A DNA stretch of 47,313 nt from Bacteroidales bacterium. Its GTDB lineage: Bacteria; Bacteroidota; Bacteroidia; Bacteroidales; UBA932. How positions within the stretch are numbered: the stretch's first letter is position 1; every line of letters begins with the position of its first letter. Positions 17,613-26,242 of this stretch are shown in pieces. The notes below the pieces were generated by a model. It ran no database searches. It was not told where the DNA came from and worked only from the letters and a program-made list of their open reading frames with translations. A program made the translations under genes and the position numbers. The DNA lies in assembly GCA_017651465.1 (NCBI GenBank), contig JAGCCX010000065.1:1-47313 (forward strand), in the 5' to 3' direction.

Positions 17613-18041
17613 CTATATCTCTTCTCCGCCGACTACATAAGGAATATCGGAGGCCACTTTGCCATCGTCAACGGAGAGGATTTCATAGACGATATAGTGC
17701 TGCATACCGCGCCAGGGCAGCATACCGTTGTATTCTTTGTAACGCAATTCCACCATCTTGCCGCTGCAGCGCATAAGCGAATCGGCCACGGCCTTGTCAA
17801 CCACCGAGAAATTGAACTCGTTCGACTGTATGCCATTGCCCTTCTTGGCGCCGCGGAAACCGGTCTGGATGAGACGGCCCTCGTAAGTTTTCCAAATCCA
17901 GCCTTTATACACTATCTGGTTCAGCTCTCCGGCCTTGACACCCTCGCCGAGGACGAAGTAAAATTTGAAGTACACGAAACCGGCGGCCGCAAGGAGCAGA
18001 ATTGTGACAATGATGGAGATTACTTTAGTTTTGGTTTTCAT
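17613..18041 (-). CDS. Conserved membrane-anchored Bacteroidetes protein of unknown function
   Basis: A 142-residue protein with one N-terminal hydrophobic helix (VISIIVTILLLAAAGFVYF), then a soluble domain with GEGVKAGELNQIVYKG, WKTYEGRLIQTG, NEFNFSVVDKAVADSLM and YNGMLPWRG. I recognise this pattern from a Bacteroidetes family that is often mislabelled 6-phosphogluconate dehydrogenase; it has no dehydrogenase motif. It is the first gene of the transcript that continues into hypB (five-base gap). Its function is unknown, and its link to nickel may be only positional. Confidence 0.8.
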   Translation of the reverse strand: MKTKTKVISIIVTILLLAAAGFVYFKFYFVLGEGVKAGELNQIVYKGWIWKTYEGRLIQTGFRGAKKGNGIQSNEFNFSVVDKAVADSLMRCSGKMVELRYKEYNGMLPWRGMQHYIVYEILSVDDGKVASDIPYVVGGEEI

Positions 18042-18060
18042 AAGTGTTACATTTAACCTT

Positions 18061-18089
18061 ACAAATATAATAATTTGTTTTAAATTTGC
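18061..18089. promoter_or_regulatory. Divergent promoter region (17613-hypB operon and O-acetylation operon)
   Basis: Two -7 elements sit back to back: TATATTTGT on the minus strand (18069-18061) and TAAATTTGC on the plus strand (18081-18089). The whole intergenic gap is 56 bases. The plus element ends eight bases before ATG 18098. A TTG within this element could be read as an in-frame start but is promoter sequence. Confidence 0.65.
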
Positions 18090-18097
18090 CCCCTGAA

Positions 18098-19495
18098 ATG
18101 TCGAGACTCAAAGTTTTATTGTTCATCATATCGGTATTCGCCATCCTGGCGGGCATCTGCCTCATTGTTCCCGAAGACGGAATAGAGTTGGGTGGAGCCA
18201 CTCTGCAATTTCCTGGTATCAAAGAAGTTGCAACCTCACTCGCGCCCAAGGAAAAGCCGTCCCATACGCCCTCTCCGGAGGAACTTCTGGCGCAGAGGAT
18301 GTCGGAGATACGCGTGGCCGAGAACAATCGTTTCCAGACTTACTTCAAGGAAAATCCCGCGCGCATCCATTTCCCCGATGACGATGTAACCCTTTTCGAC
18401 TCCTTTTTCCGCGCCCTGGAAGCCGCCGGCAAAAAGCAGGTGAGAATTCTCCACTATGGAGACAGCCAGATCGAGGAAGACCGCATTTCTTCTACCATTC
18501 GCACCGGTCTCCAGAGCAAATTCGGCGGCGGCGGCCCCGGCCTTATGCCCTTCGGTCGACCTTACTACACCATCAGTGCTTCCCAGTCGTCCACCGCAAA
18601 CCTCCACCGTTACCTTGTATTCGGCGAGGGCGGACGCCGGAGAGACGGGCGCTACGGCATTATGGGACAGTGCGCCAGAATGGACACAAGTGTCTATACC
18701 ACAGTCAATTCGGTCAAGAAAGGCACTTCCCCCAGCAGGCATTTCCAGCGTCTCACCCTTCTGGCCGGGAACATTGGCGGAAGCCTGAACATCAAGTGCA
18801 ACGGCAAGCAGTACAAGCTCCAGCAGGCCAGTGACCCCTCGGGGGTGGCGCGAATCGTAGTCGATCTTCCGGACAGCAGCACCAGCGTCCGCTTCTCGGC
18901 CTGGGGCAGCGCCGACATATACGGAATGCAGCTTGACGATACGCTTGGTGTCAGCCTCGACAACATTCCTATGCGAGGCTGTTCGGGCACCATATTCACC
19001 AGTATCAACTCGTCCCAGTTCAAGGAATATGTCCGCAACGACAATGTGCGGATGATCATCCTGCAGTTCGGCGGCAATTCGATGCCCTTCCGCAAAACGC
19101 CCAAGTCCATTTCGGAGTACAAAGAATCTATCGAAAAGCAAATCAGGCACATACACTCACTTGCACCCAATGCCTGCATTCTTTTCATCGGACCTTCAGA
19201 TATGTCGGTCAATGTAAAAGGACGTATGGTCACATATCCCCACCTGCCTATGATGGTGGACTCGCTCAAGGCCGCCGCCAACAACGCGGGAGCCGCATAC
19301 TGGGATCTGTACTCGGCTATGGGCGGAGAGGGGTCGATGGTAAAATGGGTTAAAGCGCGTCCCTCGCTTGCCGGCACTGACTATGTACACTTCACTCCCA
19401 GAGGCGCAGAAGCTATGGGCAATATGCTATTCGAGTCGCTGATGCTTTATTACGATTACTACAGCTGGCGCAAGAAGGGCAACCGGAAGATATGA
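18098..19495 (+). CDS. SGNH/GDSL-type hydrolase-fold protein, first of O-acetylation operon
   Basis: A 465-residue protein with an N-terminal membrane helix (LLFIISVFAILAGICLIV), so the domain lies in the periplasm. SGNH blocks are visible: ILHYGDSQ with Ser123, LQFGGNS (block with Gly and Asn), and DYVHFT, in which Asp428 and His431 complete the triad. The pattern is that of AlgJ/PatB-like partners of MBOAT acyltransferases, which move acetyl groups onto polysaccharide or peptidoglycan. The next gene overlaps by four bases (ATGA) and is another SGNH protein, followed by an MBOAT. Which glycan is modified is unknown. Confidence 0.88.
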   Translation: MSRLKVLLFIISVFAILAGICLIVPEDGIELGGATLQFPGIKEVATSLAPKEKPSHTPSPEELLAQRMSEIRVAENNRFQTYFKENPARIHFPDDDVTLFDSFFRALEAAGKKQVRILHYGDSQIEEDRISSTIRTGLQSKFGGGGPGLMPFGRPYYTISASQSSTANLHRYLVFGEGGRRRDGRYGIMGQCARMDTSVYTTVNSVKKGTSPSRHFQRLTLLAGNIGGSLNIKCNGKQYKLQQASDPSGVARIVVDLPDSSTSVRFSAWGSADIYGMQLDDTLGVSLDNIPMRGCSGTIFTSINSSQFKEYVRNDNVRMIILQFGGNSMPFRKTPKSISEYKESIEKQIRHIHSLAPNACILFIGPSDMSVNVKGRMVTYPHLPMMVDSLKAAANNAGAAYWDLYSAMGGEGSMVKWVKARPSLAGTDYVHFTPRGAEAMGNMLFESLMLYYDYYSWRKKGNRKI

Positions 19496-20685
19496 GAAAG
19501 TTCGCCGTAGTAATACTTGCATTGTTTTGCTGCCTGAATGCCGGAGCGCAGGGTGTCGAAGTGAACGCCGACAACTCCGTACTCCGTTTCCCCGGAGAGC
19601 GAAGCGGGATAGTGCGTTTCGCCGGCAAGCTGCGGCAGTGCAAGAACTATCCCGATCTCGGCGTTACTATCCTGCATATCGGAGGCTCGCACGTGCAGGC
19701 AGGCTGGTTCTCCTCGCGGATGAGGCACAACTTCGACTCCCTCGGGCATTATCCAGTCGGAGGCCGCGGCTACATCTTCCCCTACCCTCTCGCAGGCACC
19801 AATTTTGACCGTTCATACCGCGTAGGATACAACGGAGAATGGATAGGCAGCCTGAGCTCAAATCCCAACCGCAAGATGCCGGTGAAGCCCGACTACGGAA
19901 TAACCGGAATCGCCGCTTATACGGCCGACACTTGCGCCTGTTTCAGCCTCAAACTACCGCGCGAAGTAAGCGGTATCCACATCCTGGGCAAGGGTTCCGG
20001 GAGCAATGTAGTGCCCTATGTAATAGCGGGTTCCGATACTCTTAGGTGCAAGCGCGATCCTTTTCTCAAGGGCTTCGTGGCGGAGTTTCCCGCCGGACTT
20101 GACAGCATAGTGGTGGAACCCCGGCTCAAGGACGGAGAGTATTTTATGGTAACCGGTATTCTTCCCGAAGAAGCCCCCGGCGGAGTCAGGTATGTCTCGA
20201 CTGGGGTAAACGGCGCCCGCACTACAACCTGGACGGAGCGCTGTCCGGAATTCGAAAACGAACTCAGCCACGTTCACCCCGACCTGGTGATATTTGGCCT
20301 GGGCATCAACGATTCGGCCTGCCCCCCGGAAGATTTCGATCCCGTGCGCTTCAAGAACAACTATCGTAAACTGATAAAAATCATATTGGAACAGTCGCCA
20401 GACTGCAGTTTCATCTTTATCACCAACAATGATTCCTGGCGGTGGCATCGCCGCCGTATGGTTCACAACGACAACGGTACCGCCGTGCAAAAGGCTATGT
20501 ACGAGCTTGCCGGCGAGTACAATGCAGCAGTATGGGACTTGTTTGAAATTATGGGCGGCAACGGCAGCGCCGAAGCCTGGCGCGATTCGGGACTTATGAA
20601 GAACGACCGGCTGCACTTTACACGAGAGGGTTACGAACTGCTGGGCGATTTGTTATATGCTGCATTGATGCGGGAATGTGAATGA
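19492..20685 (+). CDS. Second SGNH-fold acetyltransferase/esterase partner
   Basis: A 397-residue exported protein with signal peptide MRKFAVVILALFCCLNAGAQ. Active-site blocks are ILHIGGSHVQ with Ser66, FGLGIND with the Asn block, and DRLHF with Asp372 and His375. The block I motif is GGSH rather than the GDSQ of its neighbour, so the two are related but clearly diverged and probably not redundant. It overlaps the gene before and the gene after by four bases each, so the three products should be made in fixed ratio. By analogy with PatA/PatB and AlgI/AlgJ/AlgX, it would accept or remove acetyl groups in the periplasm. Confidence 0.87.
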   Translation: MRKFAVVILALFCCLNAGAQGVEVNADNSVLRFPGERSGIVRFAGKLRQCKNYPDLGVTILHIGGSHVQAGWFSSRMRHNFDSLGHYPVGGRGYIFPYPLAGTNFDRSYRVGYNGEWIGSLSSNPNRKMPVKPDYGITGIAAYTADTCACFSLKLPREVSGIHILGKGSGSNVVPYVIAGSDTLRCKRDPFLKGFVAEFPAGLDSIVVEPRLKDGEYFMVTGILPEEAPGGVRYVSTGVNGARTTTWTERCPEFENELSHVHPDLVIFGLGINDSACPPEDFDPVRFKNNYRKLIKIILEQSPDCSFIFITNNDSWRWHRRRMVHNDNGTAVQKAMYELAGEYNAAVWDLFEIMGGNGSAEAWRDSGLMKNDRLHFTREGYELLGDLLYAALMRECE

Positions 20686-22631
20686 GAGAGATGCTGGAGA
20701 AACTGTTTGCATACGATCCGTCTTCGCCATTGATTTTCACCCAGTTTTATTTCTGGGCATTCTTCGGGGTGGTTTACGCCCTGTTCGCCCTGGTGGGAAG
20801 CAGGCGCCATATGCGGAACGTTTTCTTGTTCTTTGCAAGCCTTTTCTTCTACTACAAGACCAGCGGCCTCTCCATCCTCATACTGCTGTTTGTCATCTGT
20901 TCCGACTTCTTCATCGCCGGGCGTATGTCCCGCAGGCCCCAAGGGAGCTGGTCCCGCAAGGCGTGGCTGATCCTCAGCGTCTGCATCGACCTGGGACTGC
21001 TGTGCTATTTTAAATATGCCTACTTCCTTGCCGATGTGCTCCACAGCCTTACCGGCACCGAATTCAAGGTGGTGGATGTATTTGCCCAGCTGGGCAATAT
21101 GATTACCGGAAGCGAGCGCTTCGACGTGGACAAGATAGTGCTGCCCGTAGGTATCTCGTTCTTTATCTTCCAGATTATCAGCTACAGCGTCGATGTTTAT
21201 CGAGGCGACGTGAAACCGGTCAAGAACATTCTCGATTTCGGTTTCTACGTGAGTTTCTTCCCCCAGCTGGTGGCAGGTCCTATCGTGAGGGCCTCGGAGT
21301 TCATTCCCCAGCTGTATAAAAAATTTTCGCTGAGCCGCAGGCAGTTCGGCGTGGCGGCTTTCTGGATACTTAACGGCCTCGCCAAGAAGATTATCCTGAG
21401 CGACTATATAGCCGTCAATTTTATCGACAGGGTGTTCGACAATCCCCTGCTGTTCACGGGCTTCGAGAACCTGGCGGCCCTGTTCGCCTATTCGCTGCAG
21501 GTGTACGCCGACTTCTCGGGTTACACCGACATAGCCATTGGCGTCGCTATGCTGATGGGCTTTTATCTGCCCGTCAACTTCAACTCGCCCTACAAGGCTC
21601 CGAACCCCCAGGATTTCTGGCGCAGATGGCATATGTCGCTCAGCCGCTGGCTCCGGTCTTATTTGTACATTCCCCTCGGAGGCAACAGGAACGCATCGTT
21701 CGGCACTTACTTCTGGATCGTGCTGTTCGCCCTGATAGCCCTGATCCTGTCGGGCAGCTGGATAGTATCGGTGGTACTGGTTGCTTTCGGCGCCGCTATG
21801 CTGCTGCTCGCCCACTTCAAGCAGAGCAGCCGCAAAAAGCTCTTCTCCAACATCAACCGTTTCATAACTATGCTCTTCGGAGGAATGTGGCACGGTGCAA
21901 GCTGGAACTTCATCATCTGGGGAGGACTGAACGGTATAGGAATGATTATCTATATCCTGTGGAAGGATATGAAATGGGGCCTGAGACTTCTCCTGACAGG
22001 CCTTTGCGCTATAGGACTGGCAGCGCTGTGCCGCTTTGAGCCCCAGCCCGTCTGGCGTATTCTGAGCGTATGGATGGCGGTGGTGTTTGCAGGCACGCTG
22101 GTGCGTTTCATCTACCATCTGTTCAGGCCCGGCGCAATGGGAGCGCCCTCGAGTGGAATGGACAGCGTGCGTATGTGTATCGGCAGCACCCCGGTCAAAG
22201 GGTCCAAAAGAGTGAGCATTACCTCCAGGCGCGACTGCGCGACTGCGTGGTTGGGCACGGTATGGGCCATTGCCCAGACCTTTACCTTCATCACTTTTAC
22301 CCGTCTGTTTTTCCGTAGCGGCTCCAATCTCGACCCCGCTACCGCCAATCAGGTTGCTTGGGAAACGGCGCGCAATATGGTGTCGCAGATCGGCTCTCCC
22401 TGGGACGTTTCGCTCATTCCCGACATTTGCGCGGGCTACTGGAAAGTGTTCGTACTGGTGATAGCAGGAATGGTCATCCACTTGCTCCCCGCCCGCTGGA
22501 AACGACGCTACCGCCTGGGCTTCGCCAAGCTTCCGCTTCCGCTGATGGCGCTTGCCGCAGCTTTGGTCGTATTCGTTCTGTATCAGTTTGTAACTGCTGA
22601 TACCCAGCCGTTCATTTATTTCCAGTTCTAA
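20682..22631 (+). CDS. MBOAT-family O-acyltransferase (AlgI-like)
   Basis: A 649-residue multi-pass membrane protein that should carry acetyl groups across the inner membrane for O-acetylation. The family signatures are PQLVAGPIVRASEFIPQL, DFWRRWHMSLSRWLRSY, YIPLGGN and GGMWHGASWNFIIWGG, where His404 is the conserved catalytic residue. It is longer than typical AlgI (about 480-520), with extra helices and a soluble insert around residues 460-530 (SSGMDSVRMCIGSTPVKG). It overlaps the upstream SGNH gene by ATGA. Its stop overlaps the stop of the convergent btuB by two bases. Confidence 0.93.
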   Translation: MREMLEKLFAYDPSSPLIFTQFYFWAFFGVVYALFALVGSRRHMRNVFLFFASLFFYYKTSGLSILILLFVICSDFFIAGRMSRRPQGSWSRKAWLILSVCIDLGLLCYFKYAYFLADVLHSLTGTEFKVVDVFAQLGNMITGSERFDVDKIVLPVGISFFIFQIISYSVDVYRGDVKPVKNILDFGFYVSFFPQLVAGPIVRASEFIPQLYKKFSLSRRQFGVAAFWILNGLAKKIILSDYIAVNFIDRVFDNPLLFTGFENLAALFAYSLQVYADFSGYTDIAIGVAMLMGFYLPVNFNSPYKAPNPQDFWRRWHMSLSRWLRSYLYIPLGGNRNASFGTYFWIVLFALIALILSGSWIVSVVLVAFGAAMLLLAHFKQSSRKKLFSNINRFITMLFGGMWHGASWNFIIWGGLNGIGMIIYILWKDMKWGLRLLLTGLCAIGLAALCRFEPQPVWRILSVWMAVVFAGTLVRFIYHLFRPGAMGAPSSGMDSVRMCIGSTPVKGSKRVSITSRRDCATAWLGTVWAIAQTFTFITFTRLFFRSGSNLDPATANQVAWETARNMVSQIGSPWDVSLIPDICAGYWKVFVLVIAGMVIHLLPARWKRRYRLGFAKLPLPLMALAAALVVFVLYQFVTADTQPFIYFQF

Positions 22632-24550
22632 AACTGAAGGCTCACTTCGGCAAGCACGCTCCTGCCCGGCATAGGATAGCCCTGCACTATCTCGTAGCGG
22701 TAAGAGAATACGTTGGCTACCCGCAGCGACGCGCTTATGCTGAACTTCCTGAGGCCGGCATTCAGCTCGAAGCAGCGCGACAATTGGGCATCGCTTACGC
22801 TCCAGGGAGCGATGTAGTAGTCGGCAGTGTTGGCGCTTCGCGACCAGCGTTCCCCGTTGTACAAGGTGTTCCAGCAGAGCGTCCAGGCGCGCCACCCAAG
22901 ATGAATGTCGGCGGATGCGCTGTGAAGAGGTATGTACGGCAGCTGGTTCCCGTATGTATGGCTACCGGGCACGCTGTGGTCAAGCGCTCTCTGGTACGAG
23001 TATCTGAGTACCAGTGAGGCTGACAAATCGCCTACCACGGCGCTAACGCCCCCTTTAAGGTCCAGCCCGGCAATGTCGGCCAGTCCTATGTTGAGCATAG
23101 TCCAGCGGAACTGTGACACCGTGGGAATGGCGACAATTTTCTCTGATACCCTGTTGTAATATGGTGAAATCCTGCCTTCCCAGCGCCAAACCCCTGAAGA
23201 AGAGTGCACATATAAGTCGGCTCCGCTCTGGAAGGCGCTCTCAGGCCTCAGCTCTGAGTTCCCCATTAAGCTGTAATACAGGTCGTTGAAGCTTGGAAGA
23301 CGGTAACTTCGCTTGGCAAATGCATCCAGCTCCATCCACTCGAATGGCTCCCAGGCAACGCTTAGTGAGGGCATCCAGGCGCTGCGAGCCGGCTCTGTGC
23401 CGGCATCTCTTGCATTAATATATGCCAGATTAGCATCCATCCTAAAGAAATCCGCCCGGTAGCGGGCCGCAAGCGCTCCGGTAAAGCAAAGGCGCCTTGG
23501 GCTGGCGTTCTGCCAGGCGTCGCTTTCGAGGCCGTTCCATTGAAGGTCGGAGGCCAGGTCGAACGACCATTTTTGTGCCACCGCAAATGACTGCACAGCA
23601 GACACATAGGCAGACTGCTGAAGGTAATGCAGATCGTATGGCAGGGCCATAGGGTTCTTCTCGGGATGGGTAGCGTAGTGGGTGTAATTGTTGGAGTACT
23701 TACTCCTGATGGCGGTAGAATACCATTCCGTCCAATCTTGTATCCAGCTAAGCTGGGCAAAAATATCCCTGTCTTCCTGACGCTCGGCGCTGAAGGGGAA
23801 GCCGGACGCCCTGCGGATGACAGGACCCGGAAATCCCCTCTCGGAACCGTAGCCGTAAAGGTGGATGTTCAAGGAGCCTTTGTCAAGGGTTCCGCAAACA
23901 CGCGTCTCCAGCCGCAGACTCTTGATGTCTCCGTTTTCGCGCACCAAGGTTGTATCGAAGTACGGATATTTGTAATCCCCTCTGCTTCCCAGATACTCGG
24001 CGCCGGCACGTAGCCCGATTCGGCTTCCCAGGCGTTTGTCCCATACAATGGAAGGGTTGAGGGTACCGAAAGATCCACCTTTGAGCTTAAAGCGCAGGCA
24101 GTCGGAGCCGGGCACTGAAGAAGTAAGGTGAAGAGCCTGGCCCGAGGCATATTCTTTAGCGCTCTGCAGACGCACGCTTTTCTGGGCGTTGTACAGCGAC
24201 ACTGAACTCAGACCCTCAAGGGAGAGGCGTCCAAGGTCAACCTGCATATTCTGGGCATTGTCTATCTGGATGCCGTCGAGGAATACTCCCACGTGCTCGC
24301 TGCCCAAGCTGCGCACGTTAATGGTCTTTAGGCCGCCTGCCCCGCCGTAATCCTTGATCTGGACCCCCGTGAAGCGTTTTACGGCATCGGAAAGGTTTAC
24401 GGCGCCGGAAGCGGAGCCGGCCTTGAGCTGAATCTCCTCTGAGGGCTTCAGGGCCGGCAGGTCACGCGGAGCCGATAGCACCGCAGCCGCCAGAGTGTCC
24501 GGCGCCTGCAAGCACAAAGCCGACCAAAGTAGCGAGAGGACAGACAGCAT
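22628..24550 (-). CDS. btuB: TonB-dependent receptor, probable BtuB for cobalamin
   Basis: An outer-membrane transporter of 640 residues. The N-terminal plug is visible as VNLSDAVKRFTGVQIKDYGG, INVRSLGSEHVGVFLDGIQIDN and LSLEGLSSVSLYN. The rest has alternating beta-barrel strands and ends VLAEVSLQF with terminal Phe. It is nine bases downstream of a BtuG-like lipoprotein, and both follow a cobalamin riboswitch, so it should import vitamin B12 or related corrinoids. No SusD partner is present, in line with the BtuB/BtuG arrangement of gut Bacteroidetes. The plug lacks the long carboxypeptidase-like N-terminal extension of SusC proteins. Confidence 0.9.
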   Translation of the reverse strand: MLSVLSLLWSALCLQAPDTLAAAVLSAPRDLPALKPSEEIQLKAGSASGAVNLSDAVKRFTGVQIKDYGGAGGLKTINVRSLGSEHVGVFLDGIQIDNAQNMQVDLGRLSLEGLSSVSLYNAQKSVRLQSAKEYASGQALHLTSSVPGSDCLRFKLKGGSFGTLNPSIVWDKRLGSRIGLRAGAEYLGSRGDYKYPYFDTTLVRENGDIKSLRLETRVCGTLDKGSLNIHLYGYGSERGFPGPVIRRASGFPFSAERQEDRDIFAQLSWIQDWTEWYSTAIRSKYSNNYTHYATHPEKNPMALPYDLHYLQQSAYVSAVQSFAVAQKWSFDLASDLQWNGLESDAWQNASPRRLCFTGALAARYRADFFRMDANLAYINARDAGTEPARSAWMPSLSVAWEPFEWMELDAFAKRSYRLPSFNDLYYSLMGNSELRPESAFQSGADLYVHSSSGVWRWEGRISPYYNRVSEKIVAIPTVSQFRWTMLNIGLADIAGLDLKGGVSAVVGDLSASLVLRYSYQRALDHSVPGSHTYGNQLPYIPLHSASADIHLGWRAWTLCWNTLYNGERWSRSANTADYYIAPWSVSDAQLSRCFELNAGLRKFSISASLRVANVFSYRYEIVQGYPMPGRSVLAEVSLQF

Positions 24551-24559
24551 CGGGCTCTA

Positions 24560-25795
24560 TTACCAAATGGCAAAATGCCCCGGGCACACCCCGGCGTTTA
24601 CGCTCCAGTACTTTTCGCCGCCATTGAAATCCAGGGCATAGCAGCTCACGGTCCCGGGATTGAAATAGTCACCGGCGTCGCCAATCACCAGGTAGTGGCT
24701 TGAATCATCGAAGGAAGCCTTCACCGCCGACATACCGTAGGGTACGCCCGTCAGGGTCTGGGGATAGAGTGTGATGCTTAGTTTCCCGGAGCTGTAATCC
24801 TCTGTCTTGCACGACCATAGATAGTAGTTGTGAACTGCGCTCCAGTTGAATTCATCTTCCGTCCCTATGCAATACACCGCACCGTCAGCGCAACAAGAGC
24901 AACTCACGTGGAGGGATTCAGGCTTGATTGCGCTGCCGCTTCCTACAAGGGTTACTTGAGAGGGATTGCCTGCAAATAGTACATACAGGCCGGTGTGGGC
25001 ATCCCAGAAGTTGCCCATAGATGTCACATAAATAGCACCTTTGCCGTCGGACCATACGCTCTTGAGATTAGGCGCCACCTCGATGGTTTGCACGAGTTTG
25101 AAACTGGCGGCGTCGATTATGCTGAGGGTGTTGTCGTAGGAGTACAGAGGGGGCAGCTGGCTGGATATTCCGCCGGAGTTGGCAACATAGAGCCGGCCGC
25201 CGTAACAGGCAATCCCTTCAGGCTGAAGTCCCACTTCAACTGTTCCTTCTATCTTTTTGGTTTTTAGGCCAATGCGATAAACGCATCCCTTGGGGTTAGA
25301 GGAGTCGGAGATAGTGTAGTTGCCTTTATCGTCATAAGTCCCCGTGGCATACGCGCCGGCCCAGGAAGTGACGTACGCATAATTGTCATCGAAAGCTATG
25401 TTGCGAGGAGTCGGCACTGCTATGGCGGCGATTTCGGTTTCATCAACGGCGGATGCAACTTCCACTATTCCCGAATTGTTGATCACCATCCACAGCTCGT
25501 CGCCGAGAAGGGCGATATCATTGCCCACGTCACCCAGGCCTCCGGCAACAGAGGGGTTCATCTTCCGGAAAGAACTCCTCACATACCTTCCTTTCTGGAG
25601 GTTCAAAAAGTCGAGGGTGGCGTTATTTGCTCCCAAACCACCTTCATTGAGTACGAACAATTTACGGAAACTCCCTCCGAACCCCTTCAGGTCCAACTCC
25701 TCACCCTCCAGAAGAATGTCGGCGGAGGGTTCCAGGTCTTTCGTGCACGCGGCCAGGGACAGCGCGGCACAAAGCATCAGCAATGCTTTTTTCAT
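24560..25795 (-). CDS. btuG: BtuG-like surface lipoprotein, beta-propeller B12-binding
   Basis: In Bacteroides, BtuG is a surface-exposed lipoprotein that captures B12 and hands it to BtuB. This 411-residue protein starts MKKALLMLCAALSLAACTKD with a lipobox Cys. It consists of YncE/DUF5074-like propeller repeats: KLFVLNEGGLGANNATLDF, DVGNDIALLGDELWMVINNSG, PRNIAFDDNYAYVTSW, GLQPEGIACYGGRLYVANSGG, and LKSVWSDGKGAIYVTSMGN. The upstream cobalamin riboswitch and downstream TonB receptor make the assignment strong. A cluster CSCCADG near residue 300 is unusual for this type of protein. Confidence 0.88.
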   Translation of the reverse strand: MKKALLMLCAALSLAACTKDLEPSADILLEGEELDLKGFGGSFRKLFVLNEGGLGANNATLDFLNLQKGRYVRSSFRKMNPSVAGGLGDVGNDIALLGDELWMVINNSGIVEVASAVDETEIAAIAVPTPRNIAFDDNYAYVTSWAGAYATGTYDDKGNYTISDSSNPKGCVYRIGLKTKKIEGTVEVGLQPEGIACYGGRLYVANSGGISSQLPPLYSYDNTLSIIDAASFKLVQTIEVAPNLKSVWSDGKGAIYVTSMGNFWDAHTGLYVLFAGNPSQVTLVGSGSAIKPESLHVSCSCCADGAVYCIGTEDEFNWSAVHNYYLWSCKTEDYSSGKLSITLYPQTLTGVPYGMSAVKASFDDSSHYLVIGDAGDYFNPGTVSCYALDFNGGEKYWSVNAGVCPGHFAIW

Positions 25796-25848
25796 CTTTA
25801 GCAGCGTTTTACCGGAGCTTGCCCCCGAGCCCCTCAGTTAAACTTGAT

Positions 25849-26002
25849 TGCGGCAGGTCTTCTGACTTCTCCCCTCCCCGGCCTTCTCGAAGGTTTGGCT
25901 TCAATGGCTTAAAATGGAAAGGTTCAGGATAACACAGCTGCGGGCACAGTCCGGGATTCACACCCGATTCCCTATTAAGGCCCTCCCGGGCCACCGTAAT
26001 CT
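25849..26002 (-). ncRNA. Cobalamin riboswitch
   Basis: On the minus strand the leader contains GGGAATCGGGTGTGAATCCCGG, then ACTGTGCCCGCAGCTGT, and at the 3' end AAGTCAGAAGACCTGCCGC, which are the conserved core and J6/3 parts of the AdoCbl riboswitch class. It precedes btuG-btuB, so high corrinoid should shut the operon. The 3' expression platform was not resolved by eye. Boundaries are approximate. Confidence 0.93.
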
Positions 26003-26005
26003 GAA

Positions 26006-26038
26006 GCAAAGTTACAAAAACGAATACGTTCACACAAA
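26006..26038 (-). promoter_or_regulatory. Promoter of the btuG-btuB riboswitch leader
   Basis: Minus-strand TTTG (26038-26035), 20 bases, then TAACTTTGC (26014-26006). The riboswitch begins directly downstream. Confidence 0.75.
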
Positions 26039-26068
26039 AAAAAGATGGAACGTTTCCGCTCCATCTTT
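26036..26068 (-). terminator. Intrinsic terminator of the Lys-Lys-Val tRNA operon
   Basis: AAAGATGGA pairs with TCCATCTTT around a ten-base loop, followed on the minus strand by a T-run. It overlaps the -33 side of the btuG promoter, so tRNA transcription ends just where the next unit begins. Confidence 0.85.
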
Positions 26069-26071
26069 AAG

Positions 26072-26146
26072 TGAGAACAGACAGATTTGAACTGTCGACC
26101 TCTTGCCTGTCAAGCAAGCGCTCTAAACCAACTGAGCTATGCCCTC
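26072..26146 (-). tRNA. tRNA-Val (GAC)
   Basis: The acceptor GAGGGCA pairs with TGTTCTC (two G-T pairs). The anticodon arm CTTGC-TTGACAG-GCAAG gives GAC, read from plus positions 26109-26111, and the T arm has GTTCAAATC. Last of three tRNAs in one transcript. The acceptor stem is weaker than usual. Confidence 0.9.
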
Positions 26147-26153
26147 AGACTAG

Positions 26154-26226
26154 TGCTCCCTTAGGGGCTCGAACCCTAGACACCCTGATTAAGAGTCAGG
26201 TGCTCTACCAACTGAGCTAAGGAAGC
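26154..26226 (-). tRNA. tRNA-Lys (CTT)
   Basis: The acceptor GCTTCCT pairs with AGGGAGC. The anticodon arm CCTGA-CTCTTAA-TCAGG gives CTT. The D arm AGCTCAGTTGGTAGAGC and T arm GGTTCGAGCC are canonical. It is the middle gene, seven bases from tRNA-Val. Confidence 0.95.
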
Positions 26227-26242
26227 AAGATTTCAATTTTTG

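Noticed and set aside
18086-18100. TTG at 18086 as start of the first SGNH gene
   Set aside because: The TTG is part of the TAAATTTGC promoter element; ATG 18098 gives the expected membrane anchor.
20631-22895. A 754-codon open frame on the minus strand opposite the MBOAT gene
   Set aside because: The plus strand shows clear MBOAT signatures and ATGA coupling. The minus frame is low-complexity His/Gln/Arg-rich sequence with no motif.
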